A stretch of DNA of 11,265 nucleotides from Dehalococcoidia bacterium (lineage in GTDB: Bacteria > Chloroflexota > Dehalococcoidia > Dehalococcoidales > E44-bin46): positions 472,583 through 483,847 of the forward strand of contig CP070810.1 in assembly GCA_020343755.1 (NCBI GenBank), given 5' to 3'. Below the pieces are notes generated by a model. That model saw only the letters and a program-made list of their open reading frames with translations. It had not been told where the DNA came from and made no database searches. A program made the position numbers and the translations under genes. Within the stretch, counting starts at the first letter, position 1, and each line of letters starts with the position of its first letter. Of this stretch, positions 1 to 7,513 are shown one piece after another.

Positions 1-127
1 GAACTTCATCAGTTATAATTAAGCCCTTTTCAACCCCTAGTTTCCTACTTTCTTCTCCGACTCGTTCTGATGCCCCTGACCCGAAAATCAGCACCGGAGG
101 AATATGAAACGCTTTTGCCGGTAACAT
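1..127 (-). CDS. Iron-containing alcohol dehydrogenase, N-terminal fragment (cut by window edge)
   Basis: The minus strand opens with ATG at 127-125 and stays open for 42 codons to the window edge. A good GGAGG lies 5 nt upstream (about 133-137). The peptide begins MLPAKAFHIPPVLIFGSGAS and continues through ERVGEESRKLGVEKGLIITDE. This is the typical N-terminus of group III Fe-dependent alcohol dehydrogenases: an opening strand, a 'P..I.FG.GA' turn, a helix, then the 'G..K.LI.TD' strand of the nucleotide-binding domain. The metal-binding histidines and aspartate lie beyond the window and cannot be checked. Family members interconvert alcohols and aldehydes with NAD(P)H in the cytoplasm. It is the last visible gene of the leftward train and lies about 120 nt downstream of the small ORF at 248-346, so it may be co-transcribed or have its own promoter. 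The fold call is fairly sure; the substrate is unknown. Confidence 0.8.
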   Translation of the reverse strand, partial: MLPAKAFHIPPVLIFGSGASERVGEESRKLGVEKGLIITDEV

Positions 128-204
128 AGTAGCCTCCCCAACATATAGTGTCTATTAAGCTTTATGTGTTCCCTTAAAATTAATTGATGACTGGTTACCC
201 TGAG

Positions 205-249
205 GCAAAAAGGTTAGCTATAGTCATTATGCAGGCTGGAACTAACCTT
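205..249 (-). terminator. Weak candidate terminator hairpin after the liv genes
   Basis: On the minus strand an 8-bp perfect inverted repeat, AAGGTTAG (249-242) with CTAACCTT (217-210), encloses a 24-nt loop. A run of five T (211-207, overlapping the stem end) follows. It lies just after the stop of the small ORF at 248. The stem is short and the loop long, so it would be a leaky terminator at best, separating the liv genes from the alcohol dehydrogenase. The rest of 128-204 shows no clear promoter or structure. Confidence 0.3.
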
Positions 250-346
250 AAACCTTAGGAGGAGGTATTTCGGGCATAAATTTATCCCCTTGACAAGCCT
301 CTTCATATTTCTCTTTAGCCCGGCATAATACCTTTAACCCAGCCAT
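248..346 (-). CDS. Small 32-residue ORF overlapping the livF stop, unknown function
   Basis: ATG at 346-344 starts inside the last codons of livF (the two frames share 13 nt) and the frame ends at TAA 250-248. The peptide starts MAGLKVLCRAKEKYEEACQG and ends in DKFMPEIPPPKV. An AGGA-rich stretch lies about 5 nt before the ATG, and an in-frame stop lies only five codons upstream, so the start is well bounded. The sequence is hydrophilic, with a charged helix-like middle and a proline-rich tail, and has no signal peptide or membrane segment. The overlap geometry is what translational coupling to livF would look like. I do not recognise the family. It may be a real small protein of liv operons or a chance open frame; conservation of the peptide next to livF in relatives would decide. 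Confidence 0.4.
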   Translation of the reverse strand: MAGLKVLCRAKEKYEEACQGDKFMPEIPPPKV

Positions 347-1137
347 CTCTTCCTTCGCTTATAGTGCTTTACCTCTTTATAGCTTTTCCTCTGCCCCAGG
401 GCACCAAATCCGAGATAGAATTCCTTCACATCCTCGTTTCCCTTTAGCTGCTCCACCGGACCATCAAGGACTATTCTACCAGTCTCCATCACATATCCAT
501 ATTCGGCTAGATCGAGAGCAGCCATGGCATTTTGCTCCACCAGCAGAAAGGAGGTCCCCTCCTCACTGTTGATCCTCCTTATTACTTCAAAGATCTCCTC
601 TACCATCAGTGGTGCCAGTCCTAAGGATGGCTCGTCCATTAGCACGACCTTGGGGTGTGCCATAAGGGCGCGTCCTGCTACCAGCATCTGCTGTTCACCA
701 CCCGATATATAGCCGCTAACCTGGTGGCGGAGGTCTTTAAGCCTAGGGAAGTAATTGTAAACACGGTCAAGGTCCCTTTCCAGGTGGGCGCCGCCAGAAA
801 CATAGGAAGCCACCTCCAGGTTCTCTTCAACCGTCAGATGCTCTAGTACCCTTCGCCCCTCTAGCACCTGGATGATTCCCAAAGTAACTATTGCTTCCGG
901 GCCCAGCTTATCTAGCCTTCGCCCATCGAACCGGATATCACCATGGATTACTTTACCCGCCTCGGTATGGAGCAAGCCTGATATAGCTTTCAGGGTGGTG
1001 GTCTTACCGGCGCCATTAGCCCCCAACAGGCAGATTATCTTGCCCCCAGGAACCTCTAAGGAAACCCCCCTCAGTACCAGGACAACCCCATGATAAGCCA
1101 CTTCTATATTATTTACGGATAATAAAATATTGCTCAC
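334..1137 (-). CDS. livF: Branched-chain amino acid-type ABC transporter ATPase LivF
   Basis: Cytoplasmic ATPase of a Liv-type (HAAT) importer, expected to pair with LivG under the LivHM permease. Visible motifs: Walker A GANGAGKTT (residues 39-47), Q-loop Gln about 90, signature ISGGEQQ (144-150), Walker B VVLMDEP (164-170), and the LivF-typical VEQN (200-203) where most ABC proteins have the switch histidine. The 267-residue length exceeds the usual LivF of about 235 because of a basic tail, SYKEVKHYKRRKRWLG. I have seen such a tail in LivF proteins from operons that also carry an acyl-CoA ligase. The start is GTG at 1137, only 5 nt after the ligase stop, with AGGGG as the ribosome site. 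Strong family call; the transported substrate is not shown by the ATPase. Confidence 0.95.
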   Translation of the reverse strand: MSNILLSVNNIEVAYHGVVLVLRGVSLEVPGGKIICLLGANGAGKTTTLKAISGLLHTEAGKVIHGDIRFDGRRLDKLGPEAIVTLGIIQVLEGRRVLEHLTVEENLEVASYVSGGAHLERDLDRVYNYFPRLKDLRHQVSGYISGGEQQMLVAGRALMAHPKVVLMDEPSLGLAPLMVEEIFEVIRRINSEEGTSFLLVEQNAMAALDLAEYGYVMETGRIVLDGPVEQLKGNEDVKEFYLGFGALGQRKSYKEVKHYKRRKRWLG

Positions 1138-1142
1138 CCCCT

Positions 1143-3116
1143 TTATTCCAAGGTTTCCTCACCAGCTTTGGACTTCCATATCTTGAGGGAGGTCTTTACT
1201 ACCCCTTTCCTTCCATCCGAGTATGTAATGGGTGTCTCCATAAGATACTCTGCACTGCCAGAATACATAGCCTTCACCAACTTCTTATAGCGCTCCGCTA
1301 TAGTATGTCTCTTCAGCTTTCGCATCCTAGTGAGGTCACCCTCATCAGCATCGAGTCCCTTGTGGAGGCAGACATATTTCATCACTCGTGTTTCCGGAGG
1401 AAGGCAAGTATTTACCCGCTCAATTTCACCTCGGATAAGCTCTGCCACCTCAGGCTTCTGAGATAGGTCGATGATGGTAGTGTAGACCACGCCGCTTTTC
1501 TCTGCCCACCTCCCCATGTTACCGATGTCTATATTCACTATAGCAGTGACATAATCCATTCCCTTCCCCCCAATAGCTATAACGTCCTTTATATACGGGC
1601 TAAACCTCAGCCGACTCTCAATATGCTGGGGGGCATACTTGGTACCAGTGGCAAACGTCGCCAGCGCCTCCTTACGGTCAAGATAGACCAGGTGCATTGT
1701 TTCTTCATCTATATAACCGACGTCTGCACTATGCCACCATCCCTGCTCATCAACTACATCTTTGTAAAGGTCAGCCTGTTTAAAATAACCAGAAAAGACA
1801 TAAGGACTTAGCACCAAAATCTCACCATCATCGGCTATCTTCAACTCTACCTTGATGAAAAGGGAGCCAAGCGTTCCCGGCTTGATATCATCCTCGGCAT
1901 GACCGCTTATTACCCCTGCCTCGGTGCTTACGAAGACCTCTCTGAGTTTGATACCCAGACCATGCAAGAATTTAAGGGTATCAACACTAAGAACAGCGCC
2001 GGTTGTTAACGGGAACCTGGTCTTAGAGAGTCCAAGATAACCTCGTATAGAGCTCAGGAGTATTAGATTGGCGAGCCAATGGGCAAACCGCAAAAATGGG
2101 TTGGGCTTTTCCCCAACCATATTAAGCTCCCCCACCTTCAAGCCAATGGGCATAAAAATTTTATAGGCCAACTTTTCCCACATGCCAGCCTCATTTATCT
2201 TAGTCTGCACTGTCTTAGCCAGCTCCTCCCAGTATTTCGGTTCACTCAACATCAGGCTCGGTGCTACCTCTCTCATATCGAGGGGCACTGTCTCCGACCT
2301 CTCAGGGCAATTCAATTTGGCCCCGGTAATCAAATGGGGTATCAAGTTGAATAAGGACTCCCCAATAAAAGCTACAGGCAGAAAGCAAAGGAGGTTATCC
2401 TTATCGCTTAGAGGAAAGCGAGCCAGCATCGCTTGGGTGGAGCCAATCAGGGCTTGGTGAGTCCACATTACCCCCTTAGGCTGCCCAGCGGTTCCACAAG
2501 TATAATATATGTTGGCAGTGTCGTCTGCCTTAGTTTGTGAAATAAGTTTTTCGAATATCCCGGGATGCTCCTCCTCATGCTTCCTCCCCATTTCTATCAT
2601 CTTATCCCAACTCAGCAAGAAGGGCTGGGTGTAGTCACTCACCCCTTTCCAATACCACCAAATAACCTTCTCCACCTTTGGGAGTTTATCCCAAATCTCC
2701 AAAAGCTTATCAACCTGTTCCTGGTCTCTGGCGACCACAAACTTACTATCTGAGTGATTGAGTATGAACTCCATCTCAGCAGGTGTGGCACCAGGGAAGA
2801 GCGCCACACTTATGCTGTGAACCGCCTGGATAGCTAGGTTAGCCCAGTACAATTCGGGTTCGTTATCGCCTATAATGGCCACTTTATCACCAGACTTCAA
2901 GCCCAGGCTAATCAGCCCCAGACCGAAATACTTCACCTGCTCATACTCATGCTTCCAGGAATACTCCTGCCAGATGCCAAAGTCCTTATCCCTAATAGCT
3001 ACAACCTTGGTGCCCCATCTCTCGTAGTTCCGTTTCAGAAGCTTGGGCAAGGTATCCTCATCGGCACCCAGCTGGAAAACCTCTTCCTTTATCATCATTT
3101 CTACCCTCTTCGTCAA
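1143..3116 (-). CDS. AMP-forming acyl-CoA synthetase (long-chain FadD-like) in the liv operon
   Basis: ANL-superfamily ligase, 657 residues, which activates a carboxylate with ATP and joins it to CoA. Motifs in order: A3 P-loop YYTCGTAGQPKG (204-214), where Ser-Gly-Thr-Thr is usual, so this copy has Cys207 and Ala210; A5-like VFVSTEAG (394-401); A7 GWWHSADVGYID (459-470); A8 LDRKEAL (479-485) followed by GTKYAPQHIE; and the A10 lysine in LTRMRKLKR (Lys600). The hinge and catalytic Lys are kept, so it is probably active. Two starts are possible. TTG at 3116, directly after the livG stop, has AAGGAGG 5 nt before it. ATG at 3098 (residue 7) has GAGGG before it. It lies between livG and livF, which implies activation of the imported acid. 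The substrate (fatty, branched or aromatic acid) is open. Confidence 0.9.
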   Translation of the reverse strand: MTKRVEMMIKEEVFQLGADEDTLPKLLKRNYERWGTKVVAIRDKDFGIWQEYSWKHEYEQVKYFGLGLISLGLKSGDKVAIIGDNEPELYWANLAIQAVHSISVALFPGATPAEMEFILNHSDSKFVVARDQEQVDKLLEIWDKLPKVEKVIWWYWKGVSDYTQPFLLSWDKMIEMGRKHEEEHPGIFEKLISQTKADDTANIYYTCGTAGQPKGVMWTHQALIGSTQAMLARFPLSDKDNLLCFLPVAFIGESLFNLIPHLITGAKLNCPERSETVPLDMREVAPSLMLSEPKYWEELAKTVQTKINEAGMWEKLAYKIFMPIGLKVGELNMVGEKPNPFLRFAHWLANLILLSSIRGYLGLSKTRFPLTTGAVLSVDTLKFLHGLGIKLREVFVSTEAGVISGHAEDDIKPGTLGSLFIKVELKIADDGEILVLSPYVFSGYFKQADLYKDVVDEQGWWHSADVGYIDEETMHLVYLDRKEALATFATGTKYAPQHIESRLRFSPYIKDVIAIGGKGMDYVTAIVNIDIGNMGRWAEKSGVVYTTIIDLSQKPEVAELIRGEIERVNTCLPPETRVMKYVCLHKGLDADEGDLTRMRKLKRHTIAERYKKLVKAMYSGSAEYLMETPITYSDGRKGVVKTSLKIWKSKAGEETLE

Positions 3117-3902
3117 TCAAGCCTCCTTCGGTTTTCCCAGATAGGCTTTAATAACCTGCTCATTGTTCCTTATCTCCTCGGGGAGACCGTCAGCGATCTT
3201 ATGCCCGTAATCAAACACGACAACCCTGTCGGCTATGTCCATGACCACCCCCATATCATGTTCAACAAGAACGATAGTAATCCCTCTCATCTCAACCACA
3301 TCCAAGATAAACCTGGCCATAGCCTCCTTCTCGTCTCTGCTCATCCCCGCCATAGGCTCATCAAGGAGAAGGAGCTTTGGTTCCAAGGCCAAGGCCCGTC
3401 CCAAGTCAATCCTTTTCTGCAGCCCGTAGGGCAGGGAACCTACTATCCGGTTCCTTACCGAGGTTAGCTCCAGAAAGTCAATAAGCCATTCCACCTCTTT
3501 TCTATGTTCTGCCTCTTCCCTTTGCGCCCATCCAAAATAGATAGCCCCGCTCACCATCCCGGATTTTAGGTGTATGTGCCTTCCCACCATTATGTTGTCC
3601 ACAACTGAAAGTCCGTGGTAGAGCTGTATAGCTTGGAAGGTTCGGCTTATACCCAGCTTGGCTATCTTGTAAGGAGGCAGCTGGGTGATTCTCTGCCCCT
3701 CAAAGTAAACCTCCCCCTCCTGGGGACGATAAAAGCCGTTTATAACATTGAACAGGCAAGTCTTGCCGGCGCCGTTGGGACCAATAATCGCCAAAAGCTG
3801 ATGAGGCTTAACATCCAGGCTTATCCCATCAAGCGCTTTCACCACCCCAAACCTGAGACAAACGTTATCAGTTCGTAGTTGAACTTCATCCTCTGTAACC
3901 AT
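3117..3902 (-). CDS. livG: Branched-chain amino acid-type ABC transporter ATPase LivG
   Basis: Second ATPase of the importer, 261 residues, the normal LivG length. Motifs: Walker A GPNGAGKT (41-48), Q-loop Gln90 in SRTFQ, the LivG-type signature LPYGLQKR (157-164), Walker B LLLLDEP (177-183) and switch His215 in VLVEHD. The 'LPYG' signature and the helical insertion between Q-loop and signature separate it from LivF. The start is ATG at 3902, with GAGGAG and AGGTG upstream. The stop TGA abuts the TTG start of the ligase with no gap, so the two are translationally linked. It lies 127 nt after livK, behind a strong hairpin that probably lowers its expression relative to the binding protein. Confidence 0.96.
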   Translation of the reverse strand: MVTEDEVQLRTDNVCLRFGVVKALDGISLDVKPHQLLAIIGPNGAGKTCLFNVINGFYRPQEGEVYFEGQRITQLPPYKIAKLGISRTFQAIQLYHGLSVVDNIMVGRHIHLKSGMVSGAIYFGWAQREEAEHRKEVEWLIDFLELTSVRNRIVGSLPYGLQKRIDLGRALALEPKLLLLDEPMAGMSRDEKEAMARFILDVVEMRGITIVLVEHDMGVVMDIADRVVVFDYGHKIADGLPEEIRNNEQVIKAYLGKPKEA

Positions 3903-3933
3903 GTACGCACACCTACTCCTCTATATTATCTTC

Positions 3934-4000
3934 GCGCTCTACTCGTCGTGAACTCTTGGGAGTAGGGCGCGGCAGGGGGTCGCTGCTGCGCCCTACTCCC
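3934..4000 (-). promoter_or_regulatory. Strong livK-livG intercistronic hairpin with an alternative pairing partner
   Basis: On the + strand GGGAGTAGGGCGCGGCAG (3958-3975) and its complement (3983-4000) form an 18-bp arm with one non-Watson-Crick position (3971/3987) and a 7-nt loop. No T-run follows in the transcribed (leftward) direction, so it is not a standard terminator. A third related segment at 3934-3944 can pair with 3960-3970 (10 of 11 positions), giving a second, mutually exclusive hairpin close to the livG ribosome site. The placement between binding protein and transporter genes matches hairpins known to protect the upstream message and reduce downstream expression. Confidence 0.6.
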
Positions 4001-4029
4001 TCAATCTATCTAGGGCTGGGCCCGGTCGT

Positions 4030-5436
4030 TTAATCTACCCAGGGCTCCATCCACTCAGCGGGCACCAAATTCTCCGCCTCGAACAGGTCGCTTATGCAGA
4101 CCCATTCTCCGTTTTGCACCTCCATTATCCTGACTGTCTTGGGGTCCCGGCTTGTAGGGCTGTAGTTAGTTACAATCATGTCTTTGACGTTGCGCCCCCA
4201 CCAATCCTCGCCCTCCATGGTAAGCCATACCTCGCGGCTGGTGACCAGGTCCCAAGAGCCCAGTCTAACAAAGGTCTCCTCGATAGCCTCCTTGTAGATG
4301 AACCCCTCCAGCCAGGCCTGGATGTAGGAGCCGGCCCTGTCCTCGGGCTCTACGAAGTGGGTGTCCCAGTACTCCTTGAGGGCAGTCATCCCCTCGCTTC
4401 CGTATAAAGGACTGTTGGGATCAGTCAAGTCTGCTTCGTTAACATAATTGCTAACCCCCAGCAGCCCATCAGCTCGCCACGTGTCGTCTTCAGTCTGACC
4501 AGCTAGGGCGATGGTGGCTGGATCAAGGCTCAAGCTATTGACACAAAACTGAATCCCATAGTCCCCATCGTAGTTCGCCTTGAGTAGAGGCCCCATAGTG
4601 GCATACATGGCATTGGTGAAAACGATCTCGGCCCCGGCGTCCTTGGCTGCTGCCAGGATGCTATCGGGGTCAGGGGGCGCCCAGGGGACAGCGAGGTCAG
4701 CCACTACCTCAATACCATGCTCTTCGTTGTACGCCGCTACCTCGTCGGTGATGAACGCCCGACCATAGCCGCTGGGGTAGGTTATATAGGCCATCTTTGT
4801 ACCTAGTTCGTGCTCGACGACCCAATCGATAAAGGCGGCATACTGATTGGGCCAGTAGGGCGAGATACCAAAGGCATATCCTACCGGGTAGATTACGTTG
4901 GGGCTGTTGCTGCAGGTCAAGGTCAGGAACTTGTCGGGGTCGTAGTCCGGCTTCAGCATCTGCTGCTCGCCGGTGCCACAAGAATGATTTGCGATGTACT
5001 TCCCCCTCAGCTTGGCGTAACCCGCCTTGGCCTCGTCGGCGTTGCTCTTGTGGTCGTACCAACGAATAACCGGTCTCCTGCCAGCAATCCCATACTCATG
5101 GGTGCACAGCCACTCATACAGAGCAGTGGCACCCACCAACCGCGGGGCATTCCAGAAGCCGAGGGTACCACTCAAATCAGCCAGGAATCCTAGTTCAATG
5201 ATTGGGGCGTCTTCAGCTAAAGATCCTGTTCGCCCTTCCCACCATCCCGTCTCCGGGTCTACGAACACCCCTGGGGGGGCACCTGGGACTTCTGGTGCCT
5301 CTGGTGGTGGTGTTACCGGTGGTGGAGTTACTGGCGGTGGCGTCACTGGTGGTGCTTCTGGCGCTGCTGGCATACAGCCAAGGAGTAGGGCAGCTACTAC
5401 AGCTACCGTCATTAACGGTATAAAAATCTTTTTCAT
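4030..5436 (-). CDS. livK: Liv-type periplasmic/extracytoplasmic substrate-binding lipoprotein
   Basis: Substrate-binding protein of the importer (Peripla_BP_6 / leucine-binding-like), 468 residues. It has a lipoprotein signal peptide: basic MKK, a hydrophobic core, and lipobox LLGC with Cys21 as lipidation site. A proline-rich linker follows (about 22-56) with three VTPPP repeats, tethering the domain to the membrane. The folded part starts near residue 78 with PIIELGFLADLSGTLG, the usual first strand and ligand loop, and continues with typical helices (GATALYEWL) and a SILAAAKDAGAEIVFTNAM stretch. It is longer than classical LivK (about 370 residues). The start ATG is fixed by AAAGGAGG 5-6 nt upstream. 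An upstream mini-ORF overlaps the start as ATGA. The ligand cannot be read from the sequence; family members bind amino acids, aromatic acids, amides or urea. The symbol marks the role only. Confidence 0.92.
   Translation of the reverse strand: MKKIFIPLMTVAVVAALLLGCMPAAPEAPPVTPPPVTPPPVTPPPEAPEVPGAPPGVFVDPETGWWEGRTGSLAEDAPIIELGFLADLSGTLGFWNAPRLVGATALYEWLCTHEYGIAGRRPVIRWYDHKSNADEAKAGYAKLRGKYIANHSCGTGEQQMLKPDYDPDKFLTLTCSNSPNVIYPVGYAFGISPYWPNQYAAFIDWVVEHELGTKMAYITYPSGYGRAFITDEVAAYNEEHGIEVVADLAVPWAPPDPDSILAAAKDAGAEIVFTNAMYATMGPLLKANYDGDYGIQFCVNSLSLDPATIALAGQTEDDTWRADGLLGVSNYVNEADLTDPNSPLYGSEGMTALKEYWDTHFVEPEDRAGSYIQAWLEGFIYKEAIEETFVRLGSWDLVTSREVWLTMEGEDWWGRNVKDMIVTNYSPTSRDPKTVRIMEVQNGEWVCISDLFEAENLVPAEWMEPWVD
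5302..5346 (-). repeat. Three tandem 15-bp repeats coding VTPPP
   Basis: Three in-frame 15-bp units encode Val-Thr-Pro-Pro-Pro three times (livK residues 31-45). The units differ at third codon positions, so they are not a recent slippage product. The repeat forms the flexible linker behind the lipidated cysteine. Confidence 0.85.
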
Positions 5437-5501
5437 TCTTCCCTCCTTTCTTTAAAATTTTTAGGATTTTGGGCTATACTGACCATTCCATCACTTTTCA
5501 C
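5433..5501 (-). CDS. Candidate 22-residue leader ORF coupled to livK
   Basis: GTG at 5501-5499 starts a 22-codon frame reading VKSDGMVSIAQNPKNFKE then RREE. Its TGA (5435-5433) overlaps the livK ATG as ATGA. An AAGGAGG lies about 9 nt before the GTG. The livK ribosome site itself is read through as the codons for Glu-Arg-Arg-Glu. The overlap suggests translational coupling or a decoy that modulates livK. No family is recognised, and a chance frame remains possible. Confidence 0.35.
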   Translation of the reverse strand: MKSDGMVSIAQNPKNFKERREE

Positions 5502-5529
5502 ATAGGGTTCCCTCCTTTCTATTGGTACC

Positions 5530-5562
5530 TTATAATATCTTCAGCCAGCGTTTCTTTTTCAC
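5530..5562 (-). CDS. Candidate 10-residue mini-ORF with strong ribosome site after livM
   Basis: GTG at 5562-5560 reads VKKKRWLKIL then stop. It sits 7 nt behind a full AAGGAGG that overlaps the livM stop region. The peptide looks like the basic and early hydrophobic part of a signal peptide. The start module closely repeats the one at 5501 and that of livK itself, so it may be a decayed gene start or a leader peptide. Confidence 0.3.
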   Translation of the reverse strand: MKKKRWLKIL

Positions 5563-5574
5563 ATAGTCACCTCC

Positions 5575-6621
5575 TTACCCGGGCTCATACTTGAAGGGCC
5601 AATGCCGCATACGTTCGTTGAACACCTGCCACAGGTGAGCCAATCCCCTTGGCTCAAAGACCAAGAAAACTATCACCACCACGGCGAAAACTATTAACCC
5701 CAGCCCAGCTCCCATCTGAATCGCTATCTCGGGTCGGAAGAAACCTCCGATAAACGGGCTGAGCATCAACACCATCTCATTTAAAGCCCTGACGAGGATG
5801 ACGCCAAAGATAGGACCAATGGTGGTCCCCATCCCCCCAATGATGATGATACCCAACATCCAGATAGAACCCATCAAGGGGTAAATGTCTGGCCTAACAC
5901 ACCCGTCATAGACCACCCTCATCCAGCCAGCCACCCCGGCAAAGAGACAGCCGATGAAGAAGGCACGCAGTTTATAGCCAAACGGGTTGATCCCCATAAT
6001 GGTGGCGGCCGGTTCATTATCCCGCACCGCCACAAAGGCCCTCCCCGTCCTTGACCGGGCTATGTTTCTGGCCACAATGGTCATAACCACGCACATGGGC
6101 ATGAACAGGTAATATTGGTTTTCCGGAATCCTAAAGCTAAAGTCACCTATTGCAGGGCGGGGTACGGTTATCCCGCTGATGCCGCCAACAATACCCGGCA
6201 TGGCGAACAGAAAGAGGGCGGGCAGAATGAACTGGGCAGCCAGGGTGGACATCGCCAGATAAAACCCTCCAACCCTAAAAGCGGGCAACCCAAACGCCAC
6301 CCCTGCCCCCCCAGCGGCGAGGGCGGCAACGGGCAGAGCCACCCAGTGGTTCCATCCCAGCCGCACAATTAGCATAGCTGCGGTATAGGCACCCGTCCCT
6401 TTGAAGGCGGCGTGACCAACCGAGATCTGACCACAATAGCCGGTCAATATATTGAGGCCGTGGGCAGCAACTATGAGGATAAACATCATGTTCATGACGT
6501 CCACTATCTCAGAGGGGAAGACCCGACCGGCCACAGCCAGAAAAGCAAGCAGCACGCCCAGAGCTATCCACTGAGAGCGGGTGCGCAGCATGGCCACGCT
6601 CTGTCGGTAGTTAACATCCAT
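5575..6621 (-). CDS. livM: Branched-chain amino acid-type ABC transporter permease LivM
   Basis: Inner-membrane permease subunit, 348 residues, forming the channel with LivH. The N-terminal half carries the LivM hallmark GYCGQISVGHAAFKGTGAYT (about 62-81) after two hydrophobic segments. The cytoplasmic coupling loop SRTGRAFVAVRDNEPAATIM (about 189-208) and the following GINPFGYKLRAFFIGCLFAGVAG are classic LivM sequence for docking to the ATPases. About eight to ten membrane segments are visible. The chosen ATG at 6621 has no convincing ribosome site and lies 28 nt after the livH stop; no better in-frame start is seen upstream. It is followed by the leader region of livK. Confidence 0.93.
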   Translation of the reverse strand: MDVNYRQSVAMLRTRSQWIALGVLLAFLAVAGRVFPSEIVDVMNMMFILIVAAHGLNILTGYCGQISVGHAAFKGTGAYTAAMLIVRLGWNHWVALPVAALAAGGAGVAFGLPAFRVGGFYLAMSTLAAQFILPALFLFAMPGIVGGISGITVPRPAIGDFSFRIPENQYYLFMPMCVVMTIVARNIARSRTGRAFVAVRDNEPAATIMGINPFGYKLRAFFIGCLFAGVAGWMRVVYDGCVRPDIYPLMGSIWMLGIIIIGGMGTTIGPIFGVILVRALNEMVLMLSPFIGGFFRPEIAIQMGAGLGLIVFAVVVIVFLVFEPRGLAHLWQVFNERMRHWPFKYEPG

Positions 6622-6649
6622 AATCCCGAATCTCGCATGCTCGCATAAC

Positions 6650-7492
6650 TTATACCCTCACTATCTCCGGCTGGCCGAAGAGGCCATGGGGCTTGACTAT
6701 AATCGCTATGAGCAGGATGATGAAGGGGAACATACTCCCTATAAATGCCCCCAGATAGGCGGTGGCAATCACTTCCAGCACACCCACCAAAAGCCCGCCA
6801 ATGAGGGCGCCAAGGATGGACTCCATACCACCTATCAGGACAGCCGGAATAGCTCTAAACCCCCACTCGGAAAGGTAACGGAAGGCACCAACGTGAACCC
6901 CGAAGAAGAGGGCCATGATAAAGGCAATCACCGCCGCCATTATCCAGCACAGGCTGAAGACCCTGGTCACCTTTATCCCCAGACTCTGGCTCACCTGGTG
7001 ACTGTCGGCAGTAGCCCTCATCGCCTTCCCCATCAAGCTCCGGCGGTAGAAAAACGCCAAGGCAACAAAGATACCGGCGGCAACAAGAATAGTCCATACC
7101 ACCCCAGAGCTTACCTCTATCGCCATAAAGGGGAATGATTGCTCCGGATACCATTGAGGGTAGGGAACAATCTTGGTCCCCCAGAATATGGTAGCCACGC
7201 CATCCAGGAGATAAGCGACCGCCAGGGTCATCAGTAGTGCCGAAATAAGGGGCTGCCCGATGAGGGGACGCATTATCCCCCGCTCCAGAACCCAGCCGAT
7301 ACCAAAAGCACAAGCTATAACCAACGGTATGGCAATCCCGATGTGGAATCTATTTATGAACATTAAGCTCAGGAGTACCCCCATCATCAGCAGGTGCCCC
7401 TGAGCAAAATTAAATACCTTGGTAGCCTTGAAGATAAGAACTATCCCTAAAGCTATCAGGCCGTATATCATACCTTGAAATATACCTGACAC
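6650..7492 (-). CDS. livH: Branched-chain amino acid-type ABC transporter permease LivH
   Basis: Partner permease of LivM. It has about eight hydrophobic segments, the conserved FKATKVFNFAQGHLLMMG (LivH 'N-x-A-Q-G' motif, about 22-39) and the late coupling region FRAIPAVLIGGMESILGALI (about 212-231). The GTG at 7492 gives 280 residues but has no ribosome site at a usable distance. The frame continues upstream for eight more codons, IEAVTQYF, to an ATA at 7516 that sits exactly 5 nt after AGGAGG. Homologues commonly begin M-E-x-x-x-Q-Y-x-x-S-G-I-F-Q-G, matching this extension, so the true N-terminus is probably at the ATA (288 residues) or the start codon has been lost. It is the first transporter gene, after a 111-nt gap from aconitase X. 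Confidence 0.92.
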   Translation of the reverse strand: MSGIFQGMIYGLIALGIVLIFKATKVFNFAQGHLLMMGVLLSLMFINRFHIGIAIPLVIACAFGIGWVLERGIMRPLIGQPLISALLMTLAVAYLLDGVATIFWGTKIVPYPQWYPEQSFPFMAIEVSSGVVWTILVAAGIFVALAFFYRRSLMGKAMRATADSHQVSQSLGIKVTRVFSLCWIMAAVIAFIMALFFGVHVGAFRYLSEWGFRAIPAVLIGGMESILGALIGGLLVGVLEVIATAYLGAFIGSMFPFIILLIAIIVKPHGLFGQPEIVRV

Positions 7493-7513
7493 AAAGTATT
7501 GAGTTACAGCCTC

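Noticed and set aside
2949..3467. 172-codon + strand frame across the ligase-livG junction
   Set aside because: Opposite to two well-supported genes with catalytic motifs; no ribosome site or recognisable domain.
5027..5455. 142-codon + strand frame with glycine-rich repeats
   Set aside because: It is the antisense of the livK signal peptide and VTPPP linker; the glycine repeat is just the complement of proline codons.
6615..6650. 11-codon frame MRACEIRDYGC in the livH-livM gap
   Set aside because: Very short, no ribosome site, ends inside livM codon three; nothing sets it apart from chance.
6855..7313. 152-codon minus-strand frame within livH
   Set aside because: Out-of-frame shadow of livH, which has clear permease motifs; the shadow has scattered Cys/Trp/Gly and no family features.
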